This document shows, in pieces, positions 45,343 through 54,790 of a stretch of DNA of 64,000 bases. The translations under genes and the position numbers were made by a program. The DNA is from Bacteroidota bacterium (lineage in GTDB: Bacteria; Bacteroidota; Bacteroidia; Chitinophagales; Saprospiraceae): positions 50,117 to 114,116 of the forward strand of contig CAUJEY010000093.1 in NCBI GenBank assembly GCA_963169325.1, given 5' to 3'. Numbering within the stretch: the first letter of the stretch is position 1; each line of letters opens with the position of its first letter. Below the pieces are notes generated by a model that had not been told where the DNA came from, did no database searches, and saw nothing but the letters and a program-made list of their open reading frames with translations.

Positions 45343-46308
45343 TTAGAAGTTGACGCCATCGTCTGTTGTAGTTCCCTCCGGTGGGTTAAAATCCCACCTG
45401 ATCGTGGCTTCAATAGTGCCGTTGCTGAATTTGCGCAAACGCGTCAGGCCGATATCATACGACAGGCAAAAGAAAAGGTTCGTGGTGGCTTTGATACCGG
45501 CGAGTATGTCCACGCTTTCGCCCGCGCCGCCGGTGTCGCCGCCTACCCGGTAGCCGACTCCGCCGTAAAATTTGTCCATTAGCATAGCGCCTACGTTCAA
45601 TTCGGCATCAAAGGGTGCATGGGGCACGTATTTCAGCAGGAGTTGCGGTGTAATAACCAGGTTATCAGCCGCCTTAATGTTTACGCCGCCGATACCATTC
45701 AAATGCCATTCTTCCCGCGACAACACGCTGCCGTTTTCCACAAAATCGATATTGTTTTTGACCATGCGCGGTATGGCGAAACCGGCAAACCATTTATCGC
45801 TTTTATAATACATGCCGGCGCCGAAATTGATCACCCATTTGCTGGTGTTTTCTATAGGAATGGCGATATCCGTTCCGGCTGGGGTGGGAGTGTAGAGCCG
45901 ATCGTCGTCCCAACTTTGTGTGATGTTGCGCGGGCTGAACTGAATACCGACTCCCAGGTGTCCCCGGCGCATTTTGATCCGGTAACAATACGCAATGTCG
46001 GCCGTGACAGAACGGGTGATGCCGATGCTGTTTCGCGTCAGGGTGGCGCCGAACCCGAGCCGCTCGCCGAGAAAGGGTTGGTTGTACGACAACACCTGGG
46101 TATTCGGCGCGCCCTCGATCCCGATCCATTGATTGCGGTAAATGGCGGTAATCGTCGGCGACACGTGGCTGCCGGCAAATCCGGGGTTGAACGCCAGTTT
46201 GTTAAAAACAAACTGCGTGTACTGCGGTTCCTGCTGGGCCGAAACGGTACAGGAAACAGCGAGCAACAGGCCCAGGAGGTTATATTTTTTGGTAAACCAA
46301 TTTTTCAT
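45343..46308 (-). CDS. PorP/SprF-family outer-membrane protein
   Basis: 321 residues with a signal peptide ending in CTVSAQ, then QEPQYTQFVFNKLAFNPGFAGS, the diagnostic PorP/SprF start. A beta-barrel with an aromatic last residue (DGVNF) follows. SprF proteins work with giant adhesins of the type IX secretion system, and the giant gene lies 60 bases upstream on the same strand, so the two form an operon pair. Likely role: export or anchoring of that protein. Confidence 0.93.
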   Translation of the reverse strand: MKNWFTKKYNLLGLLLAVSCTVSAQQEPQYTQFVFNKLAFNPGFAGSHVSPTITAIYRNQWIGIEGAPNTQVLSYNQPFLGERLGFGATLTRNSIGITRSVTADIAYCYRIKMRRGHLGVGIQFSPRNITQSWDDDRLYTPTPAGTDIAIPIENTSKWVINFGAGMYYKSDKWFAGFAIPRMVKNNIDFVENGSVLSREEWHLNGIGGVNIKAADNLVITPQLLLKYVPHAPFDAELNVGAMLMDKFYGGVGYRVGGDTGGAGESVDILAGIKATTNLFFCLSYDIGLTRLRKFSNGTIEATIRWDFNPPEGTTTDDGVNF

Positions 46309-46368
46309 GCAAACATGTTTTCCGCCTGCGGCGGGATGATCGTTTTATAAACCCTCATAAACCCTGTT

Positions 46369-49300
46369 TTAATGTTGAATCAATAAAAATCCAGTTACCG
46401 GCTTGTCATTGCCGGGTAGTTTCACCACATAGAAATAAGTGCCGGCGGGCAGCGGTTCTTTGTCGTCGTAGCTGCCGCCCCAGGTATTGTCGTAGCCAAC
46501 CATGTGAAACACCTGGTCACCCCATTGATTAAAAATCGTCACTTCGTTGCCATCGGATCCATCGCCGCTGTTCAGGCACTCTGGCGGTATGACGAAGAAG
46601 TCGTTCGCCCCGTCGCCGTTAGGCGTAATGATGTTCGGAATAAGGCAAGAGTCGGCTTTCCCAACGATAAACCGGATGGTTGCATCGCGGCAATCACAAT
46701 CGGGATTGACATTGCAAAGCCGGTAAACAAGTTCGTCGGTGCCCGAAAACGTCAATTCGGGTAAATAGGTAAAGGTCCCGTCGGCCGATTGTGTCCAGGT
46801 GCCGTGTTCAGGCGCCTGAATGACCTCTACTTTCGGGAACATGGGGGTAATGTCATTCAGCAGCGCATTGATCGTCACTTGTTGGCCGTATTGTACCAGA
46901 ATGGAGTCCGGATTGGCTACCGGGGCCAGGTCGTAATACACGATCGTGGTATCGCGCGAGAGGTCGCCGCACAGTCCGTCGTTGGTCAGCCACAAAAAAC
47001 GATTGGCGCCCAGGCGCAGCTTGCACACCTTCGATTCCGGGTCAGTGGGTGTAAGGAACATCGTATCGTTCGGGAAGTCCAAACTATACCAGCTGCCGCG
47101 TTCAAACGTATCTATGGCCGAACCCATCAGCACTGTACAGGGGTCCAGGCTGCAAACGGTAATGTCGGGCCCGGCATCGGCTGCTTTTCCAATATTGAAT
47201 ACCGAAACCGTGACCCTGGAGGGTGGACAGCCGGCGGTTTTTAAGGTCCAGTAGAAATCATGGACGCCTTGGGGGCGCAGGTTGCGGACCACTGTGTTCG
47301 GGTCGGCCGGTTTTACGATCTGAATCAACAAGGCATCCTGACCCGGTGGTTGCGACCATTGCCCCATGACGGTTTGTCCCTGAAACGCATTCAGGATTAC
47401 GCTGTCTGCAAAACAGGTAAACATCCGGGTATCTTCCACCATAGCCTCCTCAAATTCGTTGACCGTCGCACAGACGGTATCGGCGCTGTAGTTTTTGCAG
47501 GCGCCGTTCGAAAGCGTCCAGGCAAAGCAGTAGATATTGCCGGCCTGCCCGCCGGAAACCTCCGGATTGCGTTTAAACGGATCGGCAATCGTCACCGGCG
47601 CGTTGCCCAGTTTGGACCACAATCCGGTGATATTTGTGCCGGTGGGTAAAGTAGCATTCAACTCGAAGGGCGCAAGGTCGCAGGCCGGGAAGTTCTCGCC
47701 GGCATAAGCCGGCACGTTCGCCGGAATGGTATCTATTTTAACAATAACAGCCTTCGAGGGCGGCGAAAAGCACCCGTCGAGCACGGCGCGTACAAAAAAA
47801 CTGTCGAACCCAGAAGTTAGTCCGTTGAGGTTAGTCAGGGTAAATTTCAGCGGGAAACCCGGCGGCCCAAGCGAGTCGAGGGTGTTGGCATTATACCAGA
47901 TATAGCGGGCCATCGGGGTCGAATTTCCCGTTATTTCCAGCATCAGTGCGGCGCCGGGTTGCGACAAACAAACCGAGTCGAGTAGTTCCGCTACCGGCGC
48001 CGGCGGCCGGGGCTTTACCACGACTGTCGTAATTCCCTCGGGCGACACACAGCCGTTGGCGACGGCTTTTACTTTATAATCGCCGGCGTGTATCGACCCT
48101 ACTTGTACGATGGAGGGGGACTGAATGCTGGCGCTAAAGCCAAACGGACCAGTCCAGATATACCCGGACGCCCCCGGAACGGGAGAAGCCGTCAGGGTCA
48201 GCATATCTCCTGCGCATACCGCCGAATTAGAGCCGGCCACCGGCGCCGGCGGTATGGCATTAACGGTAACCGTCACCACCATGGATGCCGCCGATGGGCA
48301 ATCCGCGGCTTTGGCCACCACCCAGTAATCTCCGTTTTGTTGAAATCCGGCGTTGGGGATGCTGATTTGCGGCTGTGACTGCGTAAAAATGCCGTAAGGC
48401 GTATGCCATTCAAAACTGATATTGCTGCCGTACACACCGGCATTTTGCACGGTCAGCACAAACGAACTGTCGACGCAAAGTGCAAGCGTTGGACCGGGAG
48501 CAAGCGTAGGTCGCGGCGGCTCGGGTTGTACATTAATTTCAGTGGAACCCTGGTTTGACGTGCAGCCGTTAGCATCCATGACGATGAGGGTGTAGGTGCC
48601 GTTATCGCTGGTGCACACCTTCGGAATAACCGGCTGCGGCAGTGTTGAAAACAGCTGGCTGTTGGGGCCGAACCATTTATACGTCAGCGAACCATTTGGT
48701 GGAAATATGGACGCCTGAAGCATGGCATCGGTCGCGCAGTCGGTGCAAACCGGGGCGTTGTTCGTCACGGAATTGATCACCGGCGGCGTGACCACCGATA
48801 CCTGTACTTCTGCCGTGTTGGTACAATTGTAATCGGTGCTTACCGTAACGGTATAAGTGCCCGTTGCCGGTAGCAAAACGGTCTGATTGGGGCCGTTGCT
48901 GTTGTAGCCGTTCGGGCCGCTCCACTTGTAGGTGACATTGGAAGCCGCTGAGTTTGCACTGAGATGCAACGGATTGCCCTGGCAAACCGGCGCATCGGAA
49001 TCGGCGGAAATATTCGGCTGTGTTTGCACATCTACCTGTATCGGATCCGACAGGTCCGACAAACAATTGTCCTGTAATATTTGCAAACGCCACATCCCTG
49101 CATGTGCCGCCGCAGAAGCGGGATGGAGCAGGAGGGAGTTGGATAACGTCACAATCTGCGTGGTGACGGGCGTGAGCCACCGGTACTCGGCCGCGGTAGG
49201 TTCGTTCATACAAACCAGCAAAATCGAATCGCCCTGGCAAACCAGGGTATTCCCGGAAATCACCGGTTTGGAAGGTTTGCTGCGAACGGTAACCATTGCC

Positions 49301-52300
49301 GTGTCCGGTAAAGAGGTGCAACCATTAACCGAAACGGTCAGCACGTATGGCCCTTCATTAATTTCCAGCGCGCAGGAAGTGATCAGCGGGTTTTGCCCGG
49401 TCGTGTTCGAGCTCGCCGGTCCGGTCCAGGAATATACCACATTCTGCCCGGATTGTGTAGTGGCATTCAGCAGAATTGGTTCACATGGACAGATGGAGAT
49501 CAACGGTTGCGTCACTTCGGCCACCGGGCGCTGCTGCACGGCAATATCTTTCACCGCAGAGGGCAAGGATGTGCAACCATCGGCTATCACTTTTACAAAG
49601 TATTGATGTACGCCGGGCGCTGGCGCAGGCACTACAAATAAGGGGTCCGGTGTGCTGCCGAGCAGGATGGAATTGGCCGGCGTGCCCGAATACCAGTAAT
49701 ACGTGACGACGGTGCCCGGAAACTGCTGGCACCTCAACGTGAGGACGGCCCCTTCGCAAATCAGGCTCGGCACATCTGCCGTAAATTGTGGTTGTGTGGG
49801 CAGATTAGAGAGGTCCACCACCAACGTATTCACCGAAGTGCAGCCGGTGGGACCGGTCACCGTGATCAGGTAAGTGCCCTCATTCGCCGCCGTAGCATTA
49901 ACAATAAACGGATTTTGTTGCGGCGACATAAACGTATTGGGGCCTGACCATTGGTAGGTTTGCCCGGCCGTCGGTTGCGGCGGATTGGCTAAAAGTTGGA
50001 TGGTGGTACCTTCGCAGGCATTATTCGGCGTGTAAGCCGGTTGGAAACCCACAGTTCGTACCTGCACCGTGCCGGTACAGGTGGCGGAATTGCCTGAAGT
50101 ATCGGTCACGGTAAGCGTAACGGGATACAGGTTGTTCGGCGGAGTAGCCAGGTTGCAGTTAAAACTCGTTTGCGATAACTGGTACGTGAGGTTTGTGCCC
50201 GAGCAATTATCCATGCTGCCGTTGTTGAGTTCTTGTGGTTGCAGGTTGTAGGGCGCCACCATCCCCGACAGGCTGGTGAAAATAGTGATCAGCGGATGGC
50301 ATTTTGCCTGGGGCGGCACGGTGTCCCGCACGGTTAGGGGAAACGACGTCGTGCCCAAGTTGCCGCTGTTGTCTGATACCGAATAATGCACAGTGTAGTT
50401 GCCAGGAGAAAGCGATACCGCGGTTTGGTTGTCGCTCAATTGACCCGACTGCACTATCACGGCCCCTCTCCTGATTTCATATTGCACCACAGCATAGTTG
50501 TACATCAGCACAGCCTGTACTGTACTGATGCCGTCGTATTTGAGGGCGTCCAGGGGACCGCAGGGATTGATAAAATCACTAAAACCTAAGATGTCGCGAT
50601 TGGCTTTCAACGCAAAGCTCGCGGTGCTGTTGCCGGTAGCCCAGCCGTTGATCTGGCTTGCCGTAACCGGAATGCTATCTTCATGCACAACAATGCATTG
50701 GCCGCTCGAGTCGGTGGAAGTAGTGGAAAGAAAGCCGTTTTGCTCGTCATATACGTTGAAAAACTCGCCAAACTGACCGTTGTCGCCCAGGTGCCGGATT
50801 TTGAGCAACCCGCCTGAAACGGCATTGGGTATCAGCCCGGCAATATTGAGGGTAATATCCTTCGGAATGTCCTGCAGGCTGTTGATGTCCTGCATAAACT
50901 GCACTGGAAGTACGGCGGAGGACTGGTTAAAATCGGCCGTGAATAAACAGTTTTCCGACAATACCGGAAAGGGCAACACGACATTCGACAGACAATTAAC
51001 GCCGCTCACAAAAGCCGTAATCGGCGCCGGCGCGGTCACCAGTGGTGGCTCCAGGTCCTCTATCCGAATGATTGTGGTAGTCGTAGACGAATTTCCGGCA
51101 CAATCTGTCGCCGTGTAGGTCACCAAATGGTCGCCGGTATTTAAAAATAGACTGTTGGCCGGCGGATAATTCATCGAAGCGCCAGTGTCTACAGCACAGG
51201 TAACGATTACCGGCAGCTGCTGCGTAGCGATCGGATATTGGAGCGTGGCCCTTGCCCGGTTGCCGGGGCATACCGCATTGCAGGCAGAATCGCCTTGCCC
51301 GTTGGGAGAAAGCAGGATGGTCAACTGTCCATCAGTCAGCCAGTTATTCAACAGGGCGGCCGGGAGGGTGAACGTGGTGTCGCCGCTGGATCCGCAAAAC
51401 CCATTGACGAGTTTGGTGCGACCGATATGATAACCATCTTCCCCCCAAATTTCAAAGGTTTCGGACAAGACTTTGGAATCGGCGTTGTCCAACGCGATAG
51501 CCAGCGTGGCATCGCCGGTTACCGGCACGCCAGGTGGAAGGTTGGGCGAAAACCAGGAAAAAACCACCGTATCCACCGGAGCCTCGAATACAGGGGATCC
51601 ACTGGCCGTGAGCCCCACCGTATCGCGGAGTGTGATCTCCCCGGACAACGCGGTACAATCGTCAAAAACAGAAATAAGAGAAGGTACTACGGTGTTCGCT
51701 CCGCAAACGCCGGGTTCGGCGGGTATTTTGACGGTATCCTGCGCCACAAGTTCCGGGCCGGTATTATCCTGCACTGAAATGGCCTGGGTATACGTGCGGC
51801 TGTTGCCGCAGTTGTCTTCCACCGTCCATTGGCGGATCAGCATATAGTTGGTCCAATGCGCGCAATTGGCCGGGTTGGGGTCGCGGATTTCCATTTCCGC
51901 CAGGGTAATGTCCACCGCTTCGTCGCAATTGTCGTCGCCGCCGAGGGTGCTTATTTCCGGCGGCGCCGGAATAGCGTTGCACTCTACCATAATATTTCCC
52001 GGTACGGTAGCCAGCGTCGGCTTGACCGTGTCAACGATCAAAATATCCTGCGAAAAATAGCCGGTATTGCCGCAAACGTCGGTGCTGGCCCAACTGAGGG
52101 TAAGGGTGTAGGAATCCGGGCAGTTGCCGGCGGTGATCACCTGATTTTGTAAAACCGGCGCCGACGCCATCCCACTGCAAACGTCGGTAGCCGTGGGCGG
52201 CGGCATCAGCGGCTGGGTTTCGCAAACGCTGGTCGTATCAGCAAACCCGGTGATGAGCGGCGGAATATTATCCACCACCGTAATGATCTGCTGGCCGGTA

Positions 52301-54318
52301 GCCGTGTTGCCACAGTCGTCGGCTACGGTAAACGTCCGGACAATCGTATAACTATAGTGCCCGCAGGAAGCCGTATCGGGGTTCTGGTTGGAGACGTCGC
52401 TAAAGGTCAGGTTTGCGATGTCGCCGCATACATCTGTGGCCGTCACGTTCTGGCCCAATACCGGCGCCGGCGGCAAGGCAAACGTGTCGCAGCGAAATGT
52501 TACCGGCGGGGGCACGAGTGTAATCACCGGCTTCGTGGTATCGAGCACTACGAAGGTTTGCGTGGCGGTGCTGGTATTGCCACAGTCGTCGGTGGCAATC
52601 CAGGTAATGAGCAGGGAATATGCGTCCGAACAAACCGGGTTGACGATCTGAAAATTGGAGGTAATCGCCACCGAAACGTCGCAGTCGTCCGTCACGTTTG
52701 CCGTAGGCGTCGGCGGGGTGGTGTTCGGACAAAACAACGTATCCACCGGTTGCAGCCCGGCGATGACGGGCGGCGTCATATCGGTGATGCTGAACCGCAG
52801 GCTTACGGACCCTGTATTGCCGCAGTCGTCGGTCGCCCGGAAGGTGACGTCGGTGTGCCAGGTACAGTTATTAGCCAAAATTACAGGATACGGGCCGGTA
52901 TTGAATTGCCCGGTACCGGTTTGGCCGGAGGAGGTCGCCCAGGAGAAATTGGTCCAGGTAAATGCAGAACATACATCGGTTGCCGCTGCATTGCCCTGGC
53001 TGTTGATCCAGCTGATCAATGCGGTTTGGTCATTGCCGCCGCCACATTCTTCCGTTACCGGATTGCCGGTAAGCGTCGGCGGAACGGTGTCGATCAGCCC
53101 GAAATCGGCGTTACCGATCAGCGATGTGTTGCCGCAGGCATCGGTGGCATAAAAATTCACACTGACCAGACCATGTACTTTTTGATAGGTTTGGCTGCCA
53201 ATTTGTTGTGCGCTGCATCCGCTCGCATAAGAGGCCAGGAAAGCAGCCACCACCTGCGCCGAGTCGATGGTCGCGTTGTTGATTTCCATCGAGTAAACCA
53301 ACGCCGGATCGGGTGTACAGGAGTCTTTGGCTATCAGCCCGGCCCGGCGTTGTATCCAGTCGCTCAACGCTGGGAGGTAATTGGGGTTGGCGGGCGAGCA
53401 AAACACGATACTATCTTTCGGTGTTACCAACACGTCGGGGCCGTGATTATCGATGACGGTAAACGTGGCGGTTCGGGTGGTGAAATACCCGCAGCTGTCG
53501 GTGGCCGTGAACGTTACGGTCAGCGGCGCCGGGCAGTTGCCGGTAATCGCCCCCGGAGCGTTGTTGGTGTACGATGCGATGCCCGAGGGGTCGGTGGCCG
53601 TGAAAGCCGCCATTTGGGACGCCAGCCAGGCGGGATATGCCGTGGCGGCCTGTGTACAGGATGCCGAGCCGTTTTGGGGCGCCGTTACAACGGCAGGCGG
53701 CGCATTATCCGGCTGTACTACAATAGTTTGTGTAAAGACGCCGGTGTTGCCCGACAGGTCGGTAGCCAACCAGGTGCGGGTGAAAATACCGCCCTGACAA
53801 AGGGCCGGGGGGGTGGTTTGGGTGAACGTAACGACGGGCAAAGGGGGGCTGCAACTGTCGGTAGCGGTCAGCATGGGCGGCGGCGGTACCTGGCTGATGG
53901 AAGCATATTCCACCAAAGGCAGCAGCCCACCGGTAACAATAACCGGGCGGGTGGTATCGGCAAAGGAGACGAAAAATTCAAACCAGGCCGTGTGGCCCTG
54001 GTTATCGGCTACCTCCCAATACAGGTGGGCCGTTTCTCCGTAGTTCCAGGGGTCCGTCAATTGAAAACCGGAGGTATCCGGATCGAACGCGGAAAGTGTG
54101 AGGACGGCGCCCGGGTTTGTAGCGCTTACCACTGGGGTTCCTATATTGCCGGCGAGTATGTTCGTGCAATTAGGCGGGCTCACGATGATGACATTCGGTC
54201 CAGGGTAATTGAAACTAAAAAATCCTTGCTGGGCATCCGCACCGGGCAAGGCCATCCAAAAGAATAAGTTGCAAAAACCAAGCACCACCCGCCAGTGCAT
54301 GCGTAACCGGTTTTTCAT
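46369..54318 (-). CDS. Giant T9SS-secreted adhesin with HYR-like and Ig-like repeats
   Basis: About 2649 residues from ATG 54316-54318 (MKNRLRMHWRVV); a GTG 12 codons upstream is less likely. Signal peptide ends in GADAQ. Residues about 100-900 hold repeated HYR-like units, each with a TATDxCGNT motif and a DxTxPxI hinge. Residues about 1450-2250 hold Ig/PKD-like units of about 85 residues with the pattern VCxGDxLxLxA ... YxWxGPxGF ... GxYxVxVxxxGCxS. A cadherin-like unit (PEHGTWTQSADGTFTYLPE) and a CHU_C type-B sorting domain (IPNIITPNGDGANDFF) close it. Resembles SprB-type surface adhesins for gliding or attachment. The following gene is a PorP/SprF partner. Confidence 0.93.
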   Translation of the reverse strand: MKNRLRMHWRVVLGFCNLFFWMALPGADAQQGFFSFNYPGPNVIIVSPPNCTNILAGNIGTPVVSATNPGAVLTLSAFDPDTSGFQLTDPWNYGETAHLYWEVADNQGHTAWFEFFVSFADTTRPVIVTGGLLPLVEYASISQVPPPPMLTATDSCSPPLPVVTFTQTTPPALCQGGIFTRTWLATDLSGNTGVFTQTIVVQPDNAPPAVVTAPQNGSASCTQAATAYPAWLASQMAAFTATDPSGIASYTNNAPGAITGNCPAPLTVTFTATDSCGYFTTRTATFTVIDNHGPDVLVTPKDSIVFCSPANPNYLPALSDWIQRRAGLIAKDSCTPDPALVYSMEINNATIDSAQVVAAFLASYASGCSAQQIGSQTYQKVHGLVSVNFYATDACGNTSLIGNADFGLIDTVPPTLTGNPVTEECGGGNDQTALISWINSQGNAAATDVCSAFTWTNFSWATSSGQTGTGQFNTGPYPVILANNCTWHTDVTFRATDDCGNTGSVSLRFSITDMTPPVIAGLQPVDTLFCPNTTPPTPTANVTDDCDVSVAITSNFQIVNPVCSDAYSLLITWIATDDCGNTSTATQTFVVLDTTKPVITLVPPPVTFRCDTFALPPAPVLGQNVTATDVCGDIANLTFSDVSNQNPDTASCGHYSYTIVRTFTVADDCGNTATGQQIITVVDNIPPLITGFADTTSVCETQPLMPPPTATDVCSGMASAPVLQNQVITAGNCPDSYTLTLSWASTDVCGNTGYFSQDILIVDTVKPTLATVPGNIMVECNAIPAPPEISTLGGDDNCDEAVDITLAEMEIRDPNPANCAHWTNYMLIRQWTVEDNCGNSRTYTQAISVQDNTGPELVAQDTVKIPAEPGVCGANTVVPSLISVFDDCTALSGEITLRDTVGLTASGSPVFEAPVDTVVFSWFSPNLPPGVPVTGDATLAIALDNADSKVLSETFEIWGEDGYHIGRTKLVNGFCGSSGDTTFTLPAALLNNWLTDGQLTILLSPNGQGDSACNAVCPGNRARATLQYPIATQQLPVIVTCAVDTGASMNYPPANSLFLNTGDHLVTYTATDCAGNSSTTTTIIRIEDLEPPLVTAPAPITAFVSGVNCLSNVVLPFPVLSENCLFTADFNQSSAVLPVQFMQDINSLQDIPKDITLNIAGLIPNAVSGGLLKIRHLGDNGQFGEFFNVYDEQNGFLSTTSTDSSGQCIVVHEDSIPVTASQINGWATGNSTASFALKANRDILGFSDFINPCGPLDALKYDGISTVQAVLMYNYAVVQYEIRRGAVIVQSGQLSDNQTAVSLSPGNYTVHYSVSDNSGNLGTTSFPLTVRDTVPPQAKCHPLITIFTSLSGMVAPYNLQPQELNNGSMDNCSGTNLTYQLSQTSFNCNLATPPNNLYPVTLTVTDTSGNSATCTGTVQVRTVGFQPAYTPNNACEGTTIQLLANPPQPTAGQTYQWSGPNTFMSPQQNPFIVNATAANEGTYLITVTGPTGCTSVNTLVVDLSNLPTQPQFTADVPSLICEGAVLTLRCQQFPGTVVTYYWYSGTPANSILLGSTPDPLFVVPAPAPGVHQYFVKVIADGCTSLPSAVKDIAVQQRPVAEVTQPLISICPCEPILLNATTQSGQNVVYSWTGPASSNTTGQNPLITSCALEINEGPYVLTVSVNGCTSLPDTAMVTVRSKPSKPVISGNTLVCQGDSILLVCMNEPTAAEYRWLTPVTTQIVTLSNSLLLHPASAAAHAGMWRLQILQDNCLSDLSDPIQVDVQTQPNISADSDAPVCQGNPLHLSANSAASNVTYKWSGPNGYNSNGPNQTVLLPATGTYTVTVSTDYNCTNTAEVQVSVVTPPVINSVTNNAPVCTDCATDAMLQASIFPPNGSLTYKWFGPNSQLFSTLPQPVIPKVCTSDNGTYTLIVMDANGCTSNQGSTEINVQPEPPRPTLAPGPTLALCVDSSFVLTVQNAGVYGSNISFEWHTPYGIFTQSQPQISIPNAGFQQNGDYWVVAKAADCPSAASMVVTVTVNAIPPAPVAGSNSAVCAGDMLTLTASPVPGASGYIWTGPFGFSASIQSPSIVQVGSIHAGDYKVKAVANGCVSPEGITTVVVKPRPPAPVAELLDSVCLSQPGAALMLEITGNSTPMARYIWYNANTLDSLGPPGFPLKFTLTNLNGLTSGFDSFFVRAVLDGCFSPPSKAVIVKIDTIPANVPAYAGENFPACDLAPFELNATLPTGTNITGLWSKLGNAPVTIADPFKRNPEVSGGQAGNIYCFAWTLSNGACKNYSADTVCATVNEFEEAMVEDTRMFTCFADSVILNAFQGQTVMGQWSQPPGQDALLIQIVKPADPNTVVRNLRPQGVHDFYWTLKTAGCPPSRVTVSVFNIGKAADAGPDITVCSLDPCTVLMGSAIDTFERGSWYSLDFPNDTMFLTPTDPESKVCKLRLGANRFLWLTNDGLCGDLSRDTTIVYYDLAPVANPDSILVQYGQQVTINALLNDITPMFPKVEVIQAPEHGTWTQSADGTFTYLPELTFSGTDELVYRLCNVNPDCDCRDATIRFIVGKADSCLIPNIITPNGDGANDFFVIPPECLNSGDGSDGNEVTIFNQWGDQVFHMVGYDNTWGGSYDDKEPLPAGTYFYVVKLPGNDKPVTGFLLIQH

Positions 54319-54445
54319 ACCAACATGTTTGTGGTTCGGTCGGCACGAGGCCACCGATCTGTGTCAAGGGATAAAATTCAACTTTCAAGGATTATTAGAT
54401 TAAAAGCCGGAAAGGCTGTGGATTAACCGAAGCAAGCGTTTTTAT

Positions 54446-54511
54446 AGTTTGAAGTTTGAAGTTCAAAGTTTGAAGTTAAACGTGTCAAACTTCGAACTTC
54501 AAACTTTGAAC
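54446..54511. repeat. Palindrome of GAAGTT(T/C) words
   Basis: GTTCAAAGTTTGAAGTT (54461-54477) pairs exactly with AACTTCAAACTTTGAAC (54495-54511). Same word as at 23660-23785, 30 kb away. It ends directly at the stop codon of the 59-residue protein. Confidence 0.92.
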
Positions 54512-54691
54512 TCACTCATCACTGTTCAACTTCTTATCTTTTACGTTTTTATCGAGAAAGGCGTTGATATCGTCGATGTTGTACTCTTTGATAATTTCAC
54601 CCATTTCATTTACCCGGATATCCATGGTTTTCAGGTCCTGGTGTACCGGGGTTTTGGGGGTGTCTGATTTTGGTTTATTTTTTTTCGCCAT
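54512..54691 (-). CDS. Small conserved-looking protein, 59 residues
   Basis: ATG at 54689-54691, stop TGA at 54512-54514. The sequence starts MAKKNKPKSD, then VHQDLKTMDIRVNEMGEII and YNIDDINAFLDKNVKDKKL. I recall similar short Bacteroidota proteins with a DI+IN-GEI ... ID-INEFLN-NV-DKK pattern; no function is known to me. A TACTTTTG promoter box 14-21 bases upstream supports expression. It lies downstream of gltX on the same strand, and a palindrome abuts its stop. Confidence 0.75.
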   Translation of the reverse strand: MAKKNKPKSDTPKTPVHQDLKTMDIRVNEMGEIIKEYNIDDINAFLDKNVKDKKLNSDE

Positions 54692-54704
54692 GGCAAAAAC
54701 GTTT

Positions 54705-54712
54705 CAAAAGTA
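54705..54712 (-). promoter_or_regulatory. TACTTTTG -7 box of the 59-residue protein gene
   Basis: Exact TAnnTTTG match; leader of about 10 bases. Confidence 0.5.
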
Positions 54713-54790
54713 CATATAATCCCTAAATTGGTAGGTATTCCCGCCAAAACATGTGCATGTTTGGCAAATGTGACCGTTTGTTTCGGCGTT

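Noticed and set aside
52357..54267. Plus-strand open frame of 636 codons
   Set aside because: It is antisense to the giant adhesin gene, rich in Arg/Gly/Val as expected from the reverse of its repeats, and has no domain pattern.
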